Source: Undibacterium paludis (GTDB lineage Bacteria; Pseudomonadota; Gammaproteobacteria; Burkholderiales; Burkholderiaceae_D). From it: a stretch of DNA of 64,000 nt. Both the position numbers and the translations under genes were made by a program. Every line of letters starts with the position of its first letter. Position 1 is the stretch's first letter. This document shows positions 1 to 9,185 of the stretch, in pieces. The DNA lies in NCBI RefSeq assembly GCF_022568815.1, contig NZ_JAKZHX010000010.1:243153-307152 (forward strand), in the 5' to 3' direction. A model generated the notes under the pieces. The model was not told the origin of the DNA. It ran no database searches and was given only the letters and a program-made list of their open reading frames with translations.

Positions 1-1142
1 AGGCTCGCCGGCAGTTTTTGATGTTTGAGGGCTAATATCAGCTTAATCAGGCCAGCGATACCGGCAGCCGCTTCAAGGTGGCCGATATTGGTTTTGACCG
101 AACCGATCAGCAGTGGTGTCTGCCTGGCCTGTTGCCCCAGCGTGCGGCCCAGTGCACGGGTTTCTGTCGGGTCACCGAGCAGGGTGCCAGTACCATGCGC
201 CTCGACATACTGTATGGCGGATGGCGGCAGGCCGGCATCCCGGATGGCGGCATTGATCAGGCTTTCCTGCGACAGCCCGTTGGGGGCTGTGATGCCATTC
301 GACACGCCATCATGATTGCTGGCCGAACCACGTATGATGGCATGAATGCGGTCGCCGTCCCGCAATGCATCGTCAAGGCGCTTGAGCAATACCAGGCCAG
401 CCCCTTCGCCCCTGCCATAGCCGTTGGCGGCAGCGTCAAAGGTTTTGCATAGTCCGTCAGGCGCCAGCATATTGCCTGCGCCCAGGGCAACACTGCTGTC
501 TGGCCGCAACATCAGGCTGACACCGCCAGCCAGCGCCATGTCGGCATCACCGGCCTGCAAGGCGCGGCAAGCCTGGTGTACGGCTACCAGTGAAGAAGAA
601 CAGGCGGTATCTATGCTCATGCTTGGGCCGCGCAAGCCCAGTACATGCGAAATACGGTTGGCCAGCACAGCGTTCGAACTGCCTATGCCCATATGGGCCT
701 CAACATCATCGACATGGGCAAAACTGCCGAGGAATTCGCCATTGACAGCGCCGATAAAAACGCCCAGCCGGCTTTCTTTCAGGCTGTCAGCGGCGATGCC
801 TGCATCTTCGAGCGCCCACCAGGCCAGTTGCAAGGTCAGGCGCTGGCGCGGGTCCAGTGCAGCTGCTTCTTTGGGAGAAATGCCAAAGAAAGCCGGATCA
901 AAACAGGCGGCATCATCAATGAACCCGCCAAACGGTGCGGCTGACATCGGCAGTTTGGCAGCGTCCCAGCGATCAGGCGGCACCGGTCCGACTGCACAGA
1001 CCTCCTGCTCAAGCAAGGCCCAGAAAACCTCAATACCGGGAGCGCCAGGGAACACACAGGACATGCCGGTGATGGCAATTGCGTGCGTATTTGCGCCGTT
1101 GTCCTGATCAGGTTTTTCTTGCAGGGGCATGTCAGCACTCAT
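1..1142 (-). CDS. Type I polyketide/fatty-acid synthase, N-terminal ketosynthase domain (partial)
   Basis: The reading frame starts at ATG 1142 and runs off the left edge, giving about 380 residues. It is a complete-looking beta-ketoacyl synthase N-terminal half. The active-site Cys (about residue 181) lies in DTACSSS, one catalytic His (about 316) in HGTGT, and VKTNIGH is at about 349-355. The KS begins about 20 residues from the start, so it is the first domain of the protein. Such enzymes condense malonyl-type extender units on an acyl chain. Modular PKS, hybrid PKS-NRPS and PUFA-synthase proteins all begin this way, and the rest lies outside the window, so the product cannot be named. A GGGATT sequence just upstream is only a weak ribosome site. 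Confidence 0.93.
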   Translation of the reverse strand, partial: MSADMPLQEKPDQDNGANTHAIAITGMSCVFPGAPGIEVFWALLEQEVCAVGPVPPDRWDAAKLPMSAAPFGGFIDDAACFDPAFFGISPKEAAALDPRQRLTLQLAWWALEDAGIAADSLKESRLGVFIGAVNGEFLGSFAHVDDVEAHMGIGSSNAVLANRISHVLGLRGPSMSIDTACSSSLVAVHQACRALQAGDADMALAGGVSLMLRPDSSVALGAGNMLAPDGLCKTFDAAANGYGRGEGAGLVLLKRLDDALRDGDRIHAIIRGSASNHDGVSNGITAPNGLSQESLINAAIRDAGLPPSAIQYVEAHGTGTLLGDPTETRALGRTLGQQARQTPLLIGSVKTNIGHLEAAAGIAGLIKLILALKHQKLPAS

Positions 1143-1256
1143 GGACAATCCCGGCAAAAATAAGAACAAGTAAAAGACGATGAAACTGGAACAGCAAAAC
1201 AAACAGAAACAGGCAAGTCATGAAAAGAAATGAGGCTTCCGGTCTGCATGGCGCCC

Positions 1257-1949
1257 TCAGTCCAGGTGGCCTATGTAGCGCAGTATCGAAGCATCGATAT
1301 CGGTCAGCGTATCATGTATCTGGGCAATGACCTTATGACCTTCTTCCTTGCCATAATGCTTGACCACCCTGGTTTCCAGCGTGGCAACCTCACCGAGTTC
1401 GGCGATGGTATTGCCCATGGTGAAGGCATGCAGCCTGACCGGTCCGGCAAAGGTGGCAAAACAGAACAGCGGGCTGCCGGCAGCTGCCGCGCCCAGTTGC
1501 TGCAGGTTCTGCATCAATTGTCCCATGCGGCCAGGTTCGGTCTGCAGGTTCAGGTAATACAGGTAAGGCGGCGGCGTTTCACGTTCTATCGGGTCTATGC
1601 CATCGTTGATGCGATTGAGTACGAAGGTTTCCATCTGCAAGACGCATTCCTGGAATTTTTCCAGCAGGGGCATGCTGTCTGCGCCATACACATCGCTCAT
1701 GACCTTGTCCAGCGAAGGCATGACATCCAGATCAGCCAGCTCAGCCATGGGCAGCATGATATAGACATAGTTGGCCGGGCCAGCGACGGTGGCATACGCC
1801 ATCCAGCGCATGCGACGACTATGTTGCTGATAAGCAAAAGCAACCTTGCCAGCCAGCTCCTTGAATTGCACATAGCGCTCGCGGCGTACGGACAATCGTA
1901 CGAAAAGACAATACGGGGTAGGAAACAACCACTGTGAATTCATTATCAT
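1257..1949 (-). CDS. Unrecognised protein, about 230 aa
   Basis: I do not recognise this family. The frame is open to 2060, but the first 37 codons look like upstream DNA, and ATG 1949 (or 1943) seems the better start; neither has a strong ribosome site. No signal peptide or membrane segment is evident. The central part is rich in acidic and hydrophobic residues (PMAELADLDVMPSLDKV) and the C-terminus reads like a helical bundle. It lies 114 bp upstream of the ketosynthase gene on the same strand, so it may be expressed with it. Whether it serves polyketide synthesis is speculation. Confidence 0.6.
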   Translation of the reverse strand: MIMNSQWLFPTPYCLFVRLSVRRERYVQFKELAGKVAFAYQQHSRRMRWMAYATVAGPANYVYIMLPMAELADLDVMPSLDKVMSDVYGADSMPLLEKFQECVLQMETFVLNRINDGIDPIERETPPPYLYYLNLQTEPGRMGQLMQNLQQLGAAAAGSPLFCFATFAGPVRLHAFTMGNTIAELGEVATLETRVVKHYGKEEGHKVIAQIHDTLTDIDASILRYIGHLD

Positions 1950-2124
1950 TGTCCGGCTGAGTCGATGCAAAAAGTTTAACCGATCTGCGTTCAGCGCTGC
2001 AAGATGAATGCAGGCAAACAACACTAGTTGACAGATAAAATAAATTAGCGCCGATATCATCAGGCGAAGTGAAATGCGGACTGAAAAAAAGGCGACAAAA
2101 CTGCTAAATTCCGTCAGAAATCAT

Positions 2125-2139
2125 CGACAAAAATTGTCG
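2125..2139. promoter_or_regulatory. Short palindrome CGACAA-AAA-TTGTCG upstream of the signalling operon
   Basis: Perfect six-base arms around AAA lie in the 380-bp gap between two divergent genes, about 190 bp before the start at 2329. It could be an operator. No regulator is adjacent and no other copy was noticed. The rest of the gap 1950-2328 shows no gene. Confidence 0.3.
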
Positions 2140-2328
2140 CTACGGGAATAATGTTTGCAGTCAGTGCAACATGCTGGTTGCATGCCGGTCAAGCCATGTC
2201 GATCAATTCATGCAGATGTCATAATCCTGAAGGCAGCAGCAACGCAACAAGCTCCACCTATCCTGTATCAATGATAAAAACAGGGACGGCAACAGTTTCA
2301 ACAATCCTGTCTGCAAATGGAGGCCCAG

Positions 2329-2772
2329 ATGTCACATGCAAGTCCCGCTTCGGATCAGGCACGCTTTCAAAAGCGGGCACCCGCGCAGATTTCTGAAATC
2401 GAAGGCATCACGGAAGACATACGCACCTGGGCAGACCAATGCGCCATCCCGGCCAGGACCATCAACAGCGTGATCCTGATGCTCGATGAATTGCTGACCA
2501 ATGTCGTCATGCACGGCTATGCTGAAGACGATGGCGGTGAGATGGAAGTCAGCCTGACACTCAATGCCAATGTCATCGAGGCATGCCTGCGTGACAGCGC
2601 CCCCGCCTTCGACCCGTTTTCCATAGCCGAGCCCGATACCACACTCGATATCGATGAGCGTGACATCGGCGGCTTGGGCGTGCATTTTGTCAGAAAGATG
2701 GCAGACAGCTTTTCATACCGCCGCGATGGCGATATCAATGAAGTGCGTTTCAGTAAAAACTTCCCGGCCTGA
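2329..2772 (+). CDS. RsbW/anti-sigma-type ATP-binding protein (HATPase_c_2)
   Basis: A 147-aa single-domain GHKL ATPase of the kind that acts as serine kinase or anti-sigma factor in partner-switching systems. The N-box is LDELLTN (Glu54, Asn58), the G1-like motif DSAPAFDP (89-96) and the G2-like motif GGLGVHFV (114-121). The start is set at ATG 2329 because a perfect GGAGG ends five bases upstream; the ATG at 2317 overlaps that site. The next gene, a PP2C phosphatase, starts 2 bp after the stop, the classic kinase/phosphatase pairing. No STAS antagonist or sigma factor gene is in the window, so its target is unknown. Confidence 0.88.
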   Translation: MSHASPASDQARFQKRAPAQISEIEGITEDIRTWADQCAIPARTINSVILMLDELLTNVVMHGYAEDDGGEMEVSLTLNANVIEACLRDSAPAFDPFSIAEPDTTLDIDERDIGGLGVHFVRKMADSFSYRRDGDINEVRFSKNFPA

Positions 2773-2774
2773 TC

Positions 2775-4895
2775 ATGGTCAATACAAAGACAGGACAAGC
2801 CATGCTGACATCGGCTCAAAAAATGAACACAGACACCAGGCCAGTCAACAACATCAATTTCTTCCGCAACTACAACCGCCTGGTTGGCTTTACCTATATC
2901 GCCATTGTGGTCCTGACGCTAGGATTCTTCCTGTTCCAGATACAGCAGAAACATACGGAAGAAATCAGGGTCATACAGGGTCATGTGGACAGGCATTCAC
3001 AATTCGTCGAATTCATCTTGCGTTCGTCACTCGACAACCTCGAAGCCATGCGTCTGTCAGCGGACAATTTCTATGACACTGTACCAGCAACTTTCAGTGA
3101 GGCTGAAAACCACCCTGCCCATACACCGCTGTTCAAGAAGCTGCAACAGGATGCTCAGGGTTTCAATCTCGACCAGCCCATAGAAAAAGATGCCACCGGC
3201 AACCTGAATGGCATAGGCAGGCTGTCAGGCCGCAAGCCGGAATTTTATCTCGATGTTGAGATGGCGCTGAACCTGAACCAGATATTCCAGGCGGTTGCCT
3301 TCAACCTGCCCAATGCCAGCGAAAGCCGTTTCATTTCTGTCGATAATTTTTCAAATACCTATCCGTGGATGGATGCCGCCAAGCGTCCGCACAGTGACAA
3401 GGTGTATCAAAGCCAGGCCTGGCTGATGGGCACGCCGGAAAAAAACCCCACCCGTGAAAAATACTGGGCGCCGGTCTATTACGGCGGCACGGCTGCCGGC
3501 CTGCTGGTGCCGACTGCGGCGCCGATTTATCATAACGACCAGTTCCGCGGCGTGGTCTCCATCGACACCAGCCTGGATTACCTGAACCGCATCAACTCCG
3601 ACTTTGCCTACAAGCCTGGCACTGCATTCCTGGTAGATGCCTATGGTGAAGTGGTGGCCCACCCCGAGGTGTATGCCAATGCACTTGAGGTACAGTCCAC
3701 CCAGTCCCTGGGCAAGGTCATGCCGCCCGGCATACTGACAGATGGCCGCAAGCTGCTCGACATACCAGCCAACAAGGCGACGGAAGCCGGTGACTACCTG
3801 GTGATACGCCACCCCTTCATCTCTGCCCCCTGGCAACTGATATTTGTCGTCCCCAAAAACCAGCTCTGGAAAAACCTGCTGGCAGAACGCGGCCCCATCA
3901 TGCTGCTGGTGATACTGGGACTGACGCTGCTGATGGTCGTCACTTATTATGTCACCACGCGCGAATTTATCTCGCCTGCCTCCAAGCTGGTTGCACACAT
4001 CGCCACAGAGAGCCAGTTCACGCCAGCGCCCATACCAGTCGTGCCGGGCAGCTGGAAGCCCTGGTTTGAAACCATTTCGCAAGCCTTCAGGCAAAGCCTG
4101 CAACTGGTCAGTATACGGCAAGAACTTGATATTGCCGCCAACATGCAATTATCGATACTGCCTCGTCACTGGCCCAATCAAAGGGAATTTTCACTTTGGG
4201 GCCTGATGCGTTCGGCCAAGGAAGTGGGCGGCGACTTTTATGACCACTTCTCACTACCCGGCGGCAAGACCGGCATCGTCGTCGCTGATGTCAGCGGCAA
4301 GGGCGTGCCTGCCGCCCTGTTCGGCATGGTGTCCAAGACCCTGATACGCGCCACGGCCACCCGTACTACCGGCGGTGAAGCCGGACAAACCATTGCCGTC
4401 GCCAACGACATCCTGTGCGAGGACAATGATGAATGCATTTTCGTGACCACCTTCTACGCCGTGTTTGATCCGGCAACCGGCAGCCTCACCTATGTCAACG
4501 GCGGCCACCCGCCGCCCTTGCTGGTGCACAGGGACGGCACCACAGAGTTCCTGCCCATGACGGGCGGCAGCGCCCTGGGCATCATGGATGGCATACCGTT
4601 TGCGCAAAAAACCATACAGCTGCGCCCCGGTGATTACGTGATCATGTATACCGATGGCGTGACGGAAGCCTTCAATCCGCAGAATGAAGAATTTACGCAA
4701 GAGCGTTTGCCTCCCCTGTTTGAGCATCGCCTTGTCAGTGATGTCAATATTGCCGTGGAACGTATCGTTGCCGCCGTTGACGCCCATGCCAACGGCGCGC
4801 CGCAGTCAGACGATATTACCTGCGTGGCCCTGCATTTCCATTTCCATGCTGAAACACCGGCAGACAATCAACCCCTGGCGCAGGTGGCACCATGA
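2775..4895 (+). CDS. Membrane sensor serine phosphatase: periplasmic Cache domain plus SpoIIE/PP2C domain
   Basis: About 700 aa. Residues 37-56 form a membrane helix, about 60-370 a large periplasmic region typical of double-Cache sensors, about 374-394 a second helix, and from about 450 a PP2C-type SpoIIE/RsbU phosphatase domain with metal motifs VGGDFYDHF (about 485) and DVSGKG (about 505). It should sense a periplasmic ligand and dephosphorylate a cytoplasmic protein, probably one phosphorylated by the kinase encoded just upstream. ATG 2775 lacks a ribosome site; ATG 2802 has AGGAC at suitable spacing and may be the true start. The stop overlaps the next start in ATGA. Confidence 0.92.
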   Translation: MVNTKTGQAMLTSAQKMNTDTRPVNNINFFRNYNRLVGFTYIAIVVLTLGFFLFQIQQKHTEEIRVIQGHVDRHSQFVEFILRSSLDNLEAMRLSADNFYDTVPATFSEAENHPAHTPLFKKLQQDAQGFNLDQPIEKDATGNLNGIGRLSGRKPEFYLDVEMALNLNQIFQAVAFNLPNASESRFISVDNFSNTYPWMDAAKRPHSDKVYQSQAWLMGTPEKNPTREKYWAPVYYGGTAAGLLVPTAAPIYHNDQFRGVVSIDTSLDYLNRINSDFAYKPGTAFLVDAYGEVVAHPEVYANALEVQSTQSLGKVMPPGILTDGRKLLDIPANKATEAGDYLVIRHPFISAPWQLIFVVPKNQLWKNLLAERGPIMLLVILGLTLLMVVTYYVTTREFISPASKLVAHIATESQFTPAPIPVVPGSWKPWFETISQAFRQSLQLVSIRQELDIAANMQLSILPRHWPNQREFSLWGLMRSAKEVGGDFYDHFSLPGGKTGIVVADVSGKGVPAALFGMVSKTLIRATATRTTGGEAGQTIAVANDILCEDNDECIFVTTFYAVFDPATGSLTYVNGGHPPPLLVHRDGTTEFLPMTGGSALGIMDGIPFAQKTIQLRPGDYVIMYTDGVTEAFNPQNEEFTQERLPPLFEHRLVSDVNIAVERIVAAVDAHANGAPQSDDITCVALHFHFHAETPADNQPLAQVAP

Positions 4896-5785
4896 AAAAA
4901 TTCACCAGTCTGTCCCTTACCCTGTTCACCTTGTTGCCCTTCCTGTGCCTGACACTGGGCAATACCGCCCAGGCCAGCAGCCTGGAAGACATCAAGAAAC
5001 GCGGCAAGCTCATCGTCGGCGTCAAGAAAGATGTGCTGCTCTGGGGTTACCAGGATGCAGCCAGCGGCAAGATCGTCGGCATGGAGCCCGACCTGGCCCA
5101 GAGTATTGCCAAAGACCTTGGCGTGGAACTGGAGCTGGTCGGTGTACTGACTGCGGAACGGATAGATGTCGTCACCAGCGGCAAGGTCGACCTGTTGATC
5201 GCCACGCTGTCCGACACACCGGAAAGACAAAAGCAGCTGACCCTGGTGGAACCGCATTACTATAGTTCCGGTGTCAACCTGCTGACCCGCAAGACAGAAA
5301 ATTTCAAGGAATGGACGGACCTCAAGAATCGCCGTATCTGCAGCCGCCGTGGCGCCTTCTACAACCGTCGTGTTACGGTCACCTATGGCGCAGACATCGT
5401 CGCCCTGTATTCCAATGACTGGTCCAAGCAAGCCCTGCGTGACGGCCGCTGTGCCGCCTTTCTTTATGATGACACCTCCATCGTCGCCATGTTGCGGTCG
5501 CCGGAATGGAGTAATAACTTTGTCATGCCCATGACAACCATCTTCACCATTCCCTGGTCCTTCGCCATTGCCCCGGCGGAGCGTGGCGGCGAATTCGACA
5601 AATACCTGTCGAAAACCATCATCAACTGGCACAGAAGCGGCTACTTGCAGCAAGTAGAAAAAAACTGGGGGATACCGCCGTCGCGCTTCCTGGACGACAT
5701 GCACAAACTCTGGAGCAAAAAAACCGGCAACGCCTGGTTTTGCGGCGACAGCATCAGTGTAACCACACCGAAAGAATGCCTGTGA
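4892..5785 (+). CDS. Family 3 periplasmic solute-binding protein
   Basis: 297 aa with a Sec signal peptide (about 1-29, ending in AQA). The mature protein starts like amino-acid binding proteins (IKKRGKLIVGVKKDV) and keeps the bilobal SBP_bac_3 outline. It is clearly related to the first half of the fusion protein at 6621-8315: shared stretches include DLxIAT, VEPxYYxSGV, DGRC and NWHRSGYLQ-like segments. Four Cys residues in the mature chain could form disulfides. It overlaps the phosphatase gene by 4 bp. It could feed the transporter encoded downstream or act as ligand presenter for the Cache sensor; the sequence does not decide this. Confidence 0.88.
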   Translation: MKKFTSLSLTLFTLLPFLCLTLGNTAQASSLEDIKKRGKLIVGVKKDVLLWGYQDAASGKIVGMEPDLAQSIAKDLGVELELVGVLTAERIDVVTSGKVDLLIATLSDTPERQKQLTLVEPHYYSSGVNLLTRKTENFKEWTDLKNRRICSRRGAFYNRRVTVTYGADIVALYSNDWSKQALRDGRCAAFLYDDTSIVAMLRSPEWSNNFVMPMTTIFTIPWSFAIAPAERGGEFDKYLSKTIINWHRSGYLQQVEKNWGIPPSRFLDDMHKLWSKKTGNAWFCGDSISVTTPKECL

Positions 5786-6609
5786 AAGATGATCTGCCAG
5801 CGACACTCAGGGACAATCATCACATCACCGAGGCGATGACGGACCTGTACGACCATTATTACACCAGTCATGCATATGAAAAGCGCTACCCCAAGCCCAA
5901 CCAGAGTACCCTGCACTTCCTGTTTGAGCACGGCGCCAGAGAAGCCAGGGACATCCTCGACTTCGGTTGCGGCAACGGCCGCTATGCGCTACCCCTGTTG
6001 CAGGCAACCAGCGCCAGGCTGACCGGTTTTGATATTTCCCACGCCGCGATTGCCGAGCTGTCGCGTTTTTTGCAAAATCATCCGTCAGCAAACCGTATGC
6101 GATTGTTTGAAGGCGATGCAGGCGAACTCAATTCGCAGGGCGACTATGATTTGATCATGCTGCTGTTTGGTGTCTTGAGTCATGTGGGCGACCACACAGC
6201 GCGCCTGGCGACACTACGGCAATTGCGCAGCCTGATACGACCGGAAGGGCGTCTGATACTGAGCGTGCCCAGCATCTTCCGGCGTCGCCCCCTGGAATTG
6301 CTGGAGGCGCGGCTGTCACGCATGACAGGCCGGGCACAGGATACGCAAAAAGAGCCGGGCAATATCCTGTTCACCCGCAACATAGATAAAGAAGCGCACC
6401 AGTTCTTTTATCACCTGTATTCTGTTGGCGGCTTGCGTGCGGAATTGCTCGAAGCGGGCTTTCGCATCACCGCCCTGTCGCCGGAAAGCCTGCTGCCCGA
6501 ATGGATGATTACCCAGTCCGGCTGGCTGGGCAAACTCGATGAAGCCTTGCTGCCATTGTTACCCGCTGCCCTGGGCTATGGCATACGCGCCGTCGCCGTT
6601 CCCGTCTGA
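5776..6609 (+). CDS. Class I SAM-dependent methyltransferase
   Basis: 277 aa from ATG 5776, which overlaps the end of the binding-protein gene by 10 bp. The SAM-binding motif I is ILDFGCGNGRY (residues 60-70), followed by an acidic residue after strand 2 (LTGFD) and the strand-4 segment YDLIMLLFGVLSHV. The fold is the Methyltransf_11/25 type; the substrate is unknown. No signal peptide is present, so it is cytoplasmic. A small-molecule methyltransferase inside a sensor/transport operon is unusual; it may modify the transported compound or a signalling partner, but that is inference. Confidence 0.85.
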   Translation: MPVKDDLPATLRDNHHITEAMTDLYDHYYTSHAYEKRYPKPNQSTLHFLFEHGAREARDILDFGCGNGRYALPLLQATSARLTGFDISHAAIAELSRFLQNHPSANRMRLFEGDAGELNSQGDYDLIMLLFGVLSHVGDHTARLATLRQLRSLIRPEGRLILSVPSIFRRRPLELLEARLSRMTGRAQDTQKEPGNILFTRNIDKEAHQFFYHLYSVGGLRAELLEAGFRITALSPESLLPEWMITQSGWLGKLDEALLPLLPAALGYGIRAVAVPV

Positions 6610-6620
6610 TCCTGACCAAT

Positions 6621-8315
6621 ATGATGATGACAAAGTTTCGCCCAACTTTTTGCCTGTTGTTTTATCTATTGCTTTGCATGCTGATCTGCCTGCATTTCCC
6701 CGTTGCCCGTGCAGCAAATACTACAGAGGCATCTGCTGCCAGTACAAAAGCAGCAACGGCCCCCTCCAGCCCAGTCCCCAGCGAAAGGCTGGCCCTGATA
6801 CGCGAACGCGGCGCCATCATCGTCGGCGTCAAGACTGACTATGCCCCCTTTGGCATGCTCGACACCAATGGCAATCCCGAAGGTTTTGAGCACGACCTGG
6901 CGGCCGACATTGCCAGACGCCTGGGTGTCAGTCTGCGCAAGCAGAGCGTCACCGGCAGCAACCGCCTGCAAAAATTGCAGGAAGGCGTGATTGATCTGGT
7001 CATCGCCACCACGGGCGACACATCAGAACGTCGCCAGATCGTCACCATGATAGAGCCCAATTACTATGCGTCGGGTGTCACCCTGTTCATGCCGCCGGCA
7101 GCCAGTATCAAGGACTGGGCCGACACCCGCGGCCACCTGGTCTGCGCCACCCAGGGCTCGTATTACAATCGCATCATGCAGCAGCGCTACCTGATGGACC
7201 TGCAAATGTATAACAACGCCAGGGATGCCAAACTGGCCGTCAAGGATGGGCGCTGTATAGGCTACCTGTTCGACAACACCGCCGTCATCAATGACCTTGC
7301 CAATCCGGAATGGAAGGGCTACAAGGCGCCCTTGCCACCTACCCTGAATACCCCCTGGGCCATGGCCATCAGCAAGGACGAGAAAGGCAGCGAGTTTGAA
7401 CGCCTGCTCGGCGACATTGTTGCCGACTGGCACCGCAGCGGCTTTTTACAGGAAAGGGAAAAAGCCTGGGGCATTACCCCTTCAAAATTCCTGGCCGACA
7501 CCCATGCACTGTGGCTGCAAAAAGACAGTGATGGCAGCGACTATTGCAGGCGCAATACTGACGGCAACTGGCGGGCAGAATGCCGCAACCAGGTATTCCT
7601 GACGTCGACCGATGTCGGTGGTCTGGCGCAACTGGGTCTGTGGCTCAATGAAACCACGGGCATCAACCTGACCCTGATCTATGACAGTTTTGACCGCATG
7701 CAATTCGTCAAGGGCCTGCTGACAACGTTGCTGCTGACCGTGCTCTGCATCACCTGCAGTCTGCTGCTGGGGTGGACCGGCGCGGTACTGGCAGAATCAC
7801 CCCTGCCGCTGTTGTCTGCCCCGGCCCTGCTGCTAGGCACAATCGGGCGCATGACACCGCCGCTGCTGTGCATGTATCTGATACTGTTTGGCTTTGGTGC
7901 GGTGCTCGGCGAATCCTTTGGCATTGCCCTGCCTGCTTTTGGCGTGGTGGTGGTCTGTCTCAGCGTCTATACTGGTGCCGGTGTCATGACTGCTTTGCTC
8001 GATGCCGCCACCACCTACCGTCTGAAACATGCCGGACATGCTGACTTCCGCCTGCGTTTTTCCAATACTTCCGACATAGCCAGGCTGGCCAGCGGTTCCG
8101 TTACGGCTTCACTGATCAATGTATCCAAGGCTACCATGATGGCTTCCGCCGTCGCCGTACCTGAGCTGTTGTCGGCCACCACCTCCATCATCAATGAGCG
8201 CGGCAATGTCGGCGTGATGATGAATGCCCTGCTGCTGACCTTTTTGCTGATCATCTTTGCCGTGGTGCGCATCATGCGCAGGCTGGAACAAAAAATCCTG
8301 GCGAGGGTGGCATGA
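6621..8315 (+). CDS. Fused periplasmic binding protein and ABC permease
   Basis: 564 aa. A signal sequence or anchor occupies residues 1-32, a family 3 binding domain about 50-310, and a polytopic permease domain about 360-564. The permease carries a recognisable ATPase-contact loop (SLINVSKATMMASAVAVPEL), as in HisM/GlnP proteins. Fused SBP-permeases are known in amino-acid ABC importers such as GlnP of Gram-positives. The binding half is a paralogue of the protein at 4892-5785. Three consecutive ATG codons begin the frame and none has a clear ribosome site. The stop overlaps the next start in ATGA. No ATPase gene accompanies it. Confidence 0.88.
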   Translation: MMMTKFRPTFCLLFYLLLCMLICLHFPVARAANTTEASAASTKAATAPSSPVPSERLALIRERGAIIVGVKTDYAPFGMLDTNGNPEGFEHDLAADIARRLGVSLRKQSVTGSNRLQKLQEGVIDLVIATTGDTSERRQIVTMIEPNYYASGVTLFMPPAASIKDWADTRGHLVCATQGSYYNRIMQQRYLMDLQMYNNARDAKLAVKDGRCIGYLFDNTAVINDLANPEWKGYKAPLPPTLNTPWAMAISKDEKGSEFERLLGDIVADWHRSGFLQEREKAWGITPSKFLADTHALWLQKDSDGSDYCRRNTDGNWRAECRNQVFLTSTDVGGLAQLGLWLNETTGINLTLIYDSFDRMQFVKGLLTTLLLTVLCITCSLLLGWTGAVLAESPLPLLSAPALLLGTIGRMTPPLLCMYLILFGFGAVLGESFGIALPAFGVVVVCLSVYTGAGVMTALLDAATTYRLKHAGHADFRLRFSNTSDIARLASGSVTASLINVSKATMMASAVAVPELLSATTSIINERGNVGVMMNALLLTFLLIIFAVVRIMRRLEQKILARVA

Positions 8316-8962
8316 TGGACACTTCAGAAATCTTCCGGCACCTGCTGACCTGGACGCCCTACCTGCTGGGTGGCTTTGCCATGAACATATGGATATCCAT
8401 CGTCGCCATGGTCATCGGTACAGGCATAGGCTGGATACTGGCGACGCTGCGCCTGTCCAGCCATCCGCGCCGCGCCAGGGCCAGCCTGGTCGCCACGGAA
8501 TTTTCGCGCAGCATACCGACCATCGTCTTCCAGTTTTACCTGGCCTTCATGCTGCCGTCAGAAATCCTGGTGCCTTACTTCAAGCATATCATCGCCTTCC
8601 CGGTCTGGATCAAGGCGGCTCTGGCGCTGGCGATTGCCGTCATCGGTTTCACCAGCGATAACCTGACCATCGCCATGGCGGACTGGAAAAAAGGCGACCA
8701 CCATGCCGCCTTTCTGTTCATTCCCAGCTGGACCAGCTACGCCCTGATCATCGTCATGGCGTCCAGCACGGCATCCATCATCGGTGTCAGTGAACTGCTG
8801 AGTCGCTGCAATACGGTCATCAATGCCACCGGCAATACCCAGTTGATGCTGCCCATTTACCTGTATGCCTGCCTGTTCTTTTTCTGTTTCTGTTACCCAT
8901 TGACGCTATTGATGAAGCGGATTTCGCTCAGGCTCAGGATACGCTACGGCATGACCGGCTGA
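8312..8962 (+). CDS. ABC transporter permease, polar amino acid type
   Basis: 216 aa, about five membrane helices. The cytoplasmic loop ALIIVMASSTASIIGVSELL corresponds to the EAA loop that contacts the ATPase. It is the second permease of the system and probably forms a heterodimer with the permease half of the preceding fusion. Its start overlaps the upstream stop by 4 bp, so translation is coupled. It is the last gene of the operon; the ATPase subunit must be encoded elsewhere or shared with another importer. Confidence 0.9.
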   Translation: MMDTSEIFRHLLTWTPYLLGGFAMNIWISIVAMVIGTGIGWILATLRLSSHPRRARASLVATEFSRSIPTIVFQFYLAFMLPSEILVPYFKHIIAFPVWIKAALALAIAVIGFTSDNLTIAMADWKKGDHHAAFLFIPSWTSYALIIVMASSTASIIGVSELLSRCNTVINATGNTQLMLPIYLYACLFFFCFCYPLTLLMKRISLRLRIRYGMTG

Positions 8963-9185
8963 GCTGCGCGCGCCATCTGCACGCTGCAACCCAATACCAG
9001 TATGCCGGATAGAAAAACTGCCCCTGCGACTGACCGCATCGATGTCCCCTTTTAAAAAGAACGAAACCAGCAATCCGGCCACGGCCTGCCGCCCCTGGTT
9101 CCCGTTCATTTCTTTTGTACGAACCAGGCACTGGAAAAAGAAATTCGCTAAAATCCTGCTTTCACAGAAATTACCGGAGCAACTC

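Noticed and set aside
1230..1937. 235-codon open frame on the plus strand
   Set aside because: It is the antisense of the gene at 1257-1949, has no ribosome site, and its composition looks like a reverse-strand shadow.
9042..9185. Longer N-terminus for pgeF
   Set aside because: The 48 extra codons have no family similarity and no ribosome site; TTG 9186 has one.
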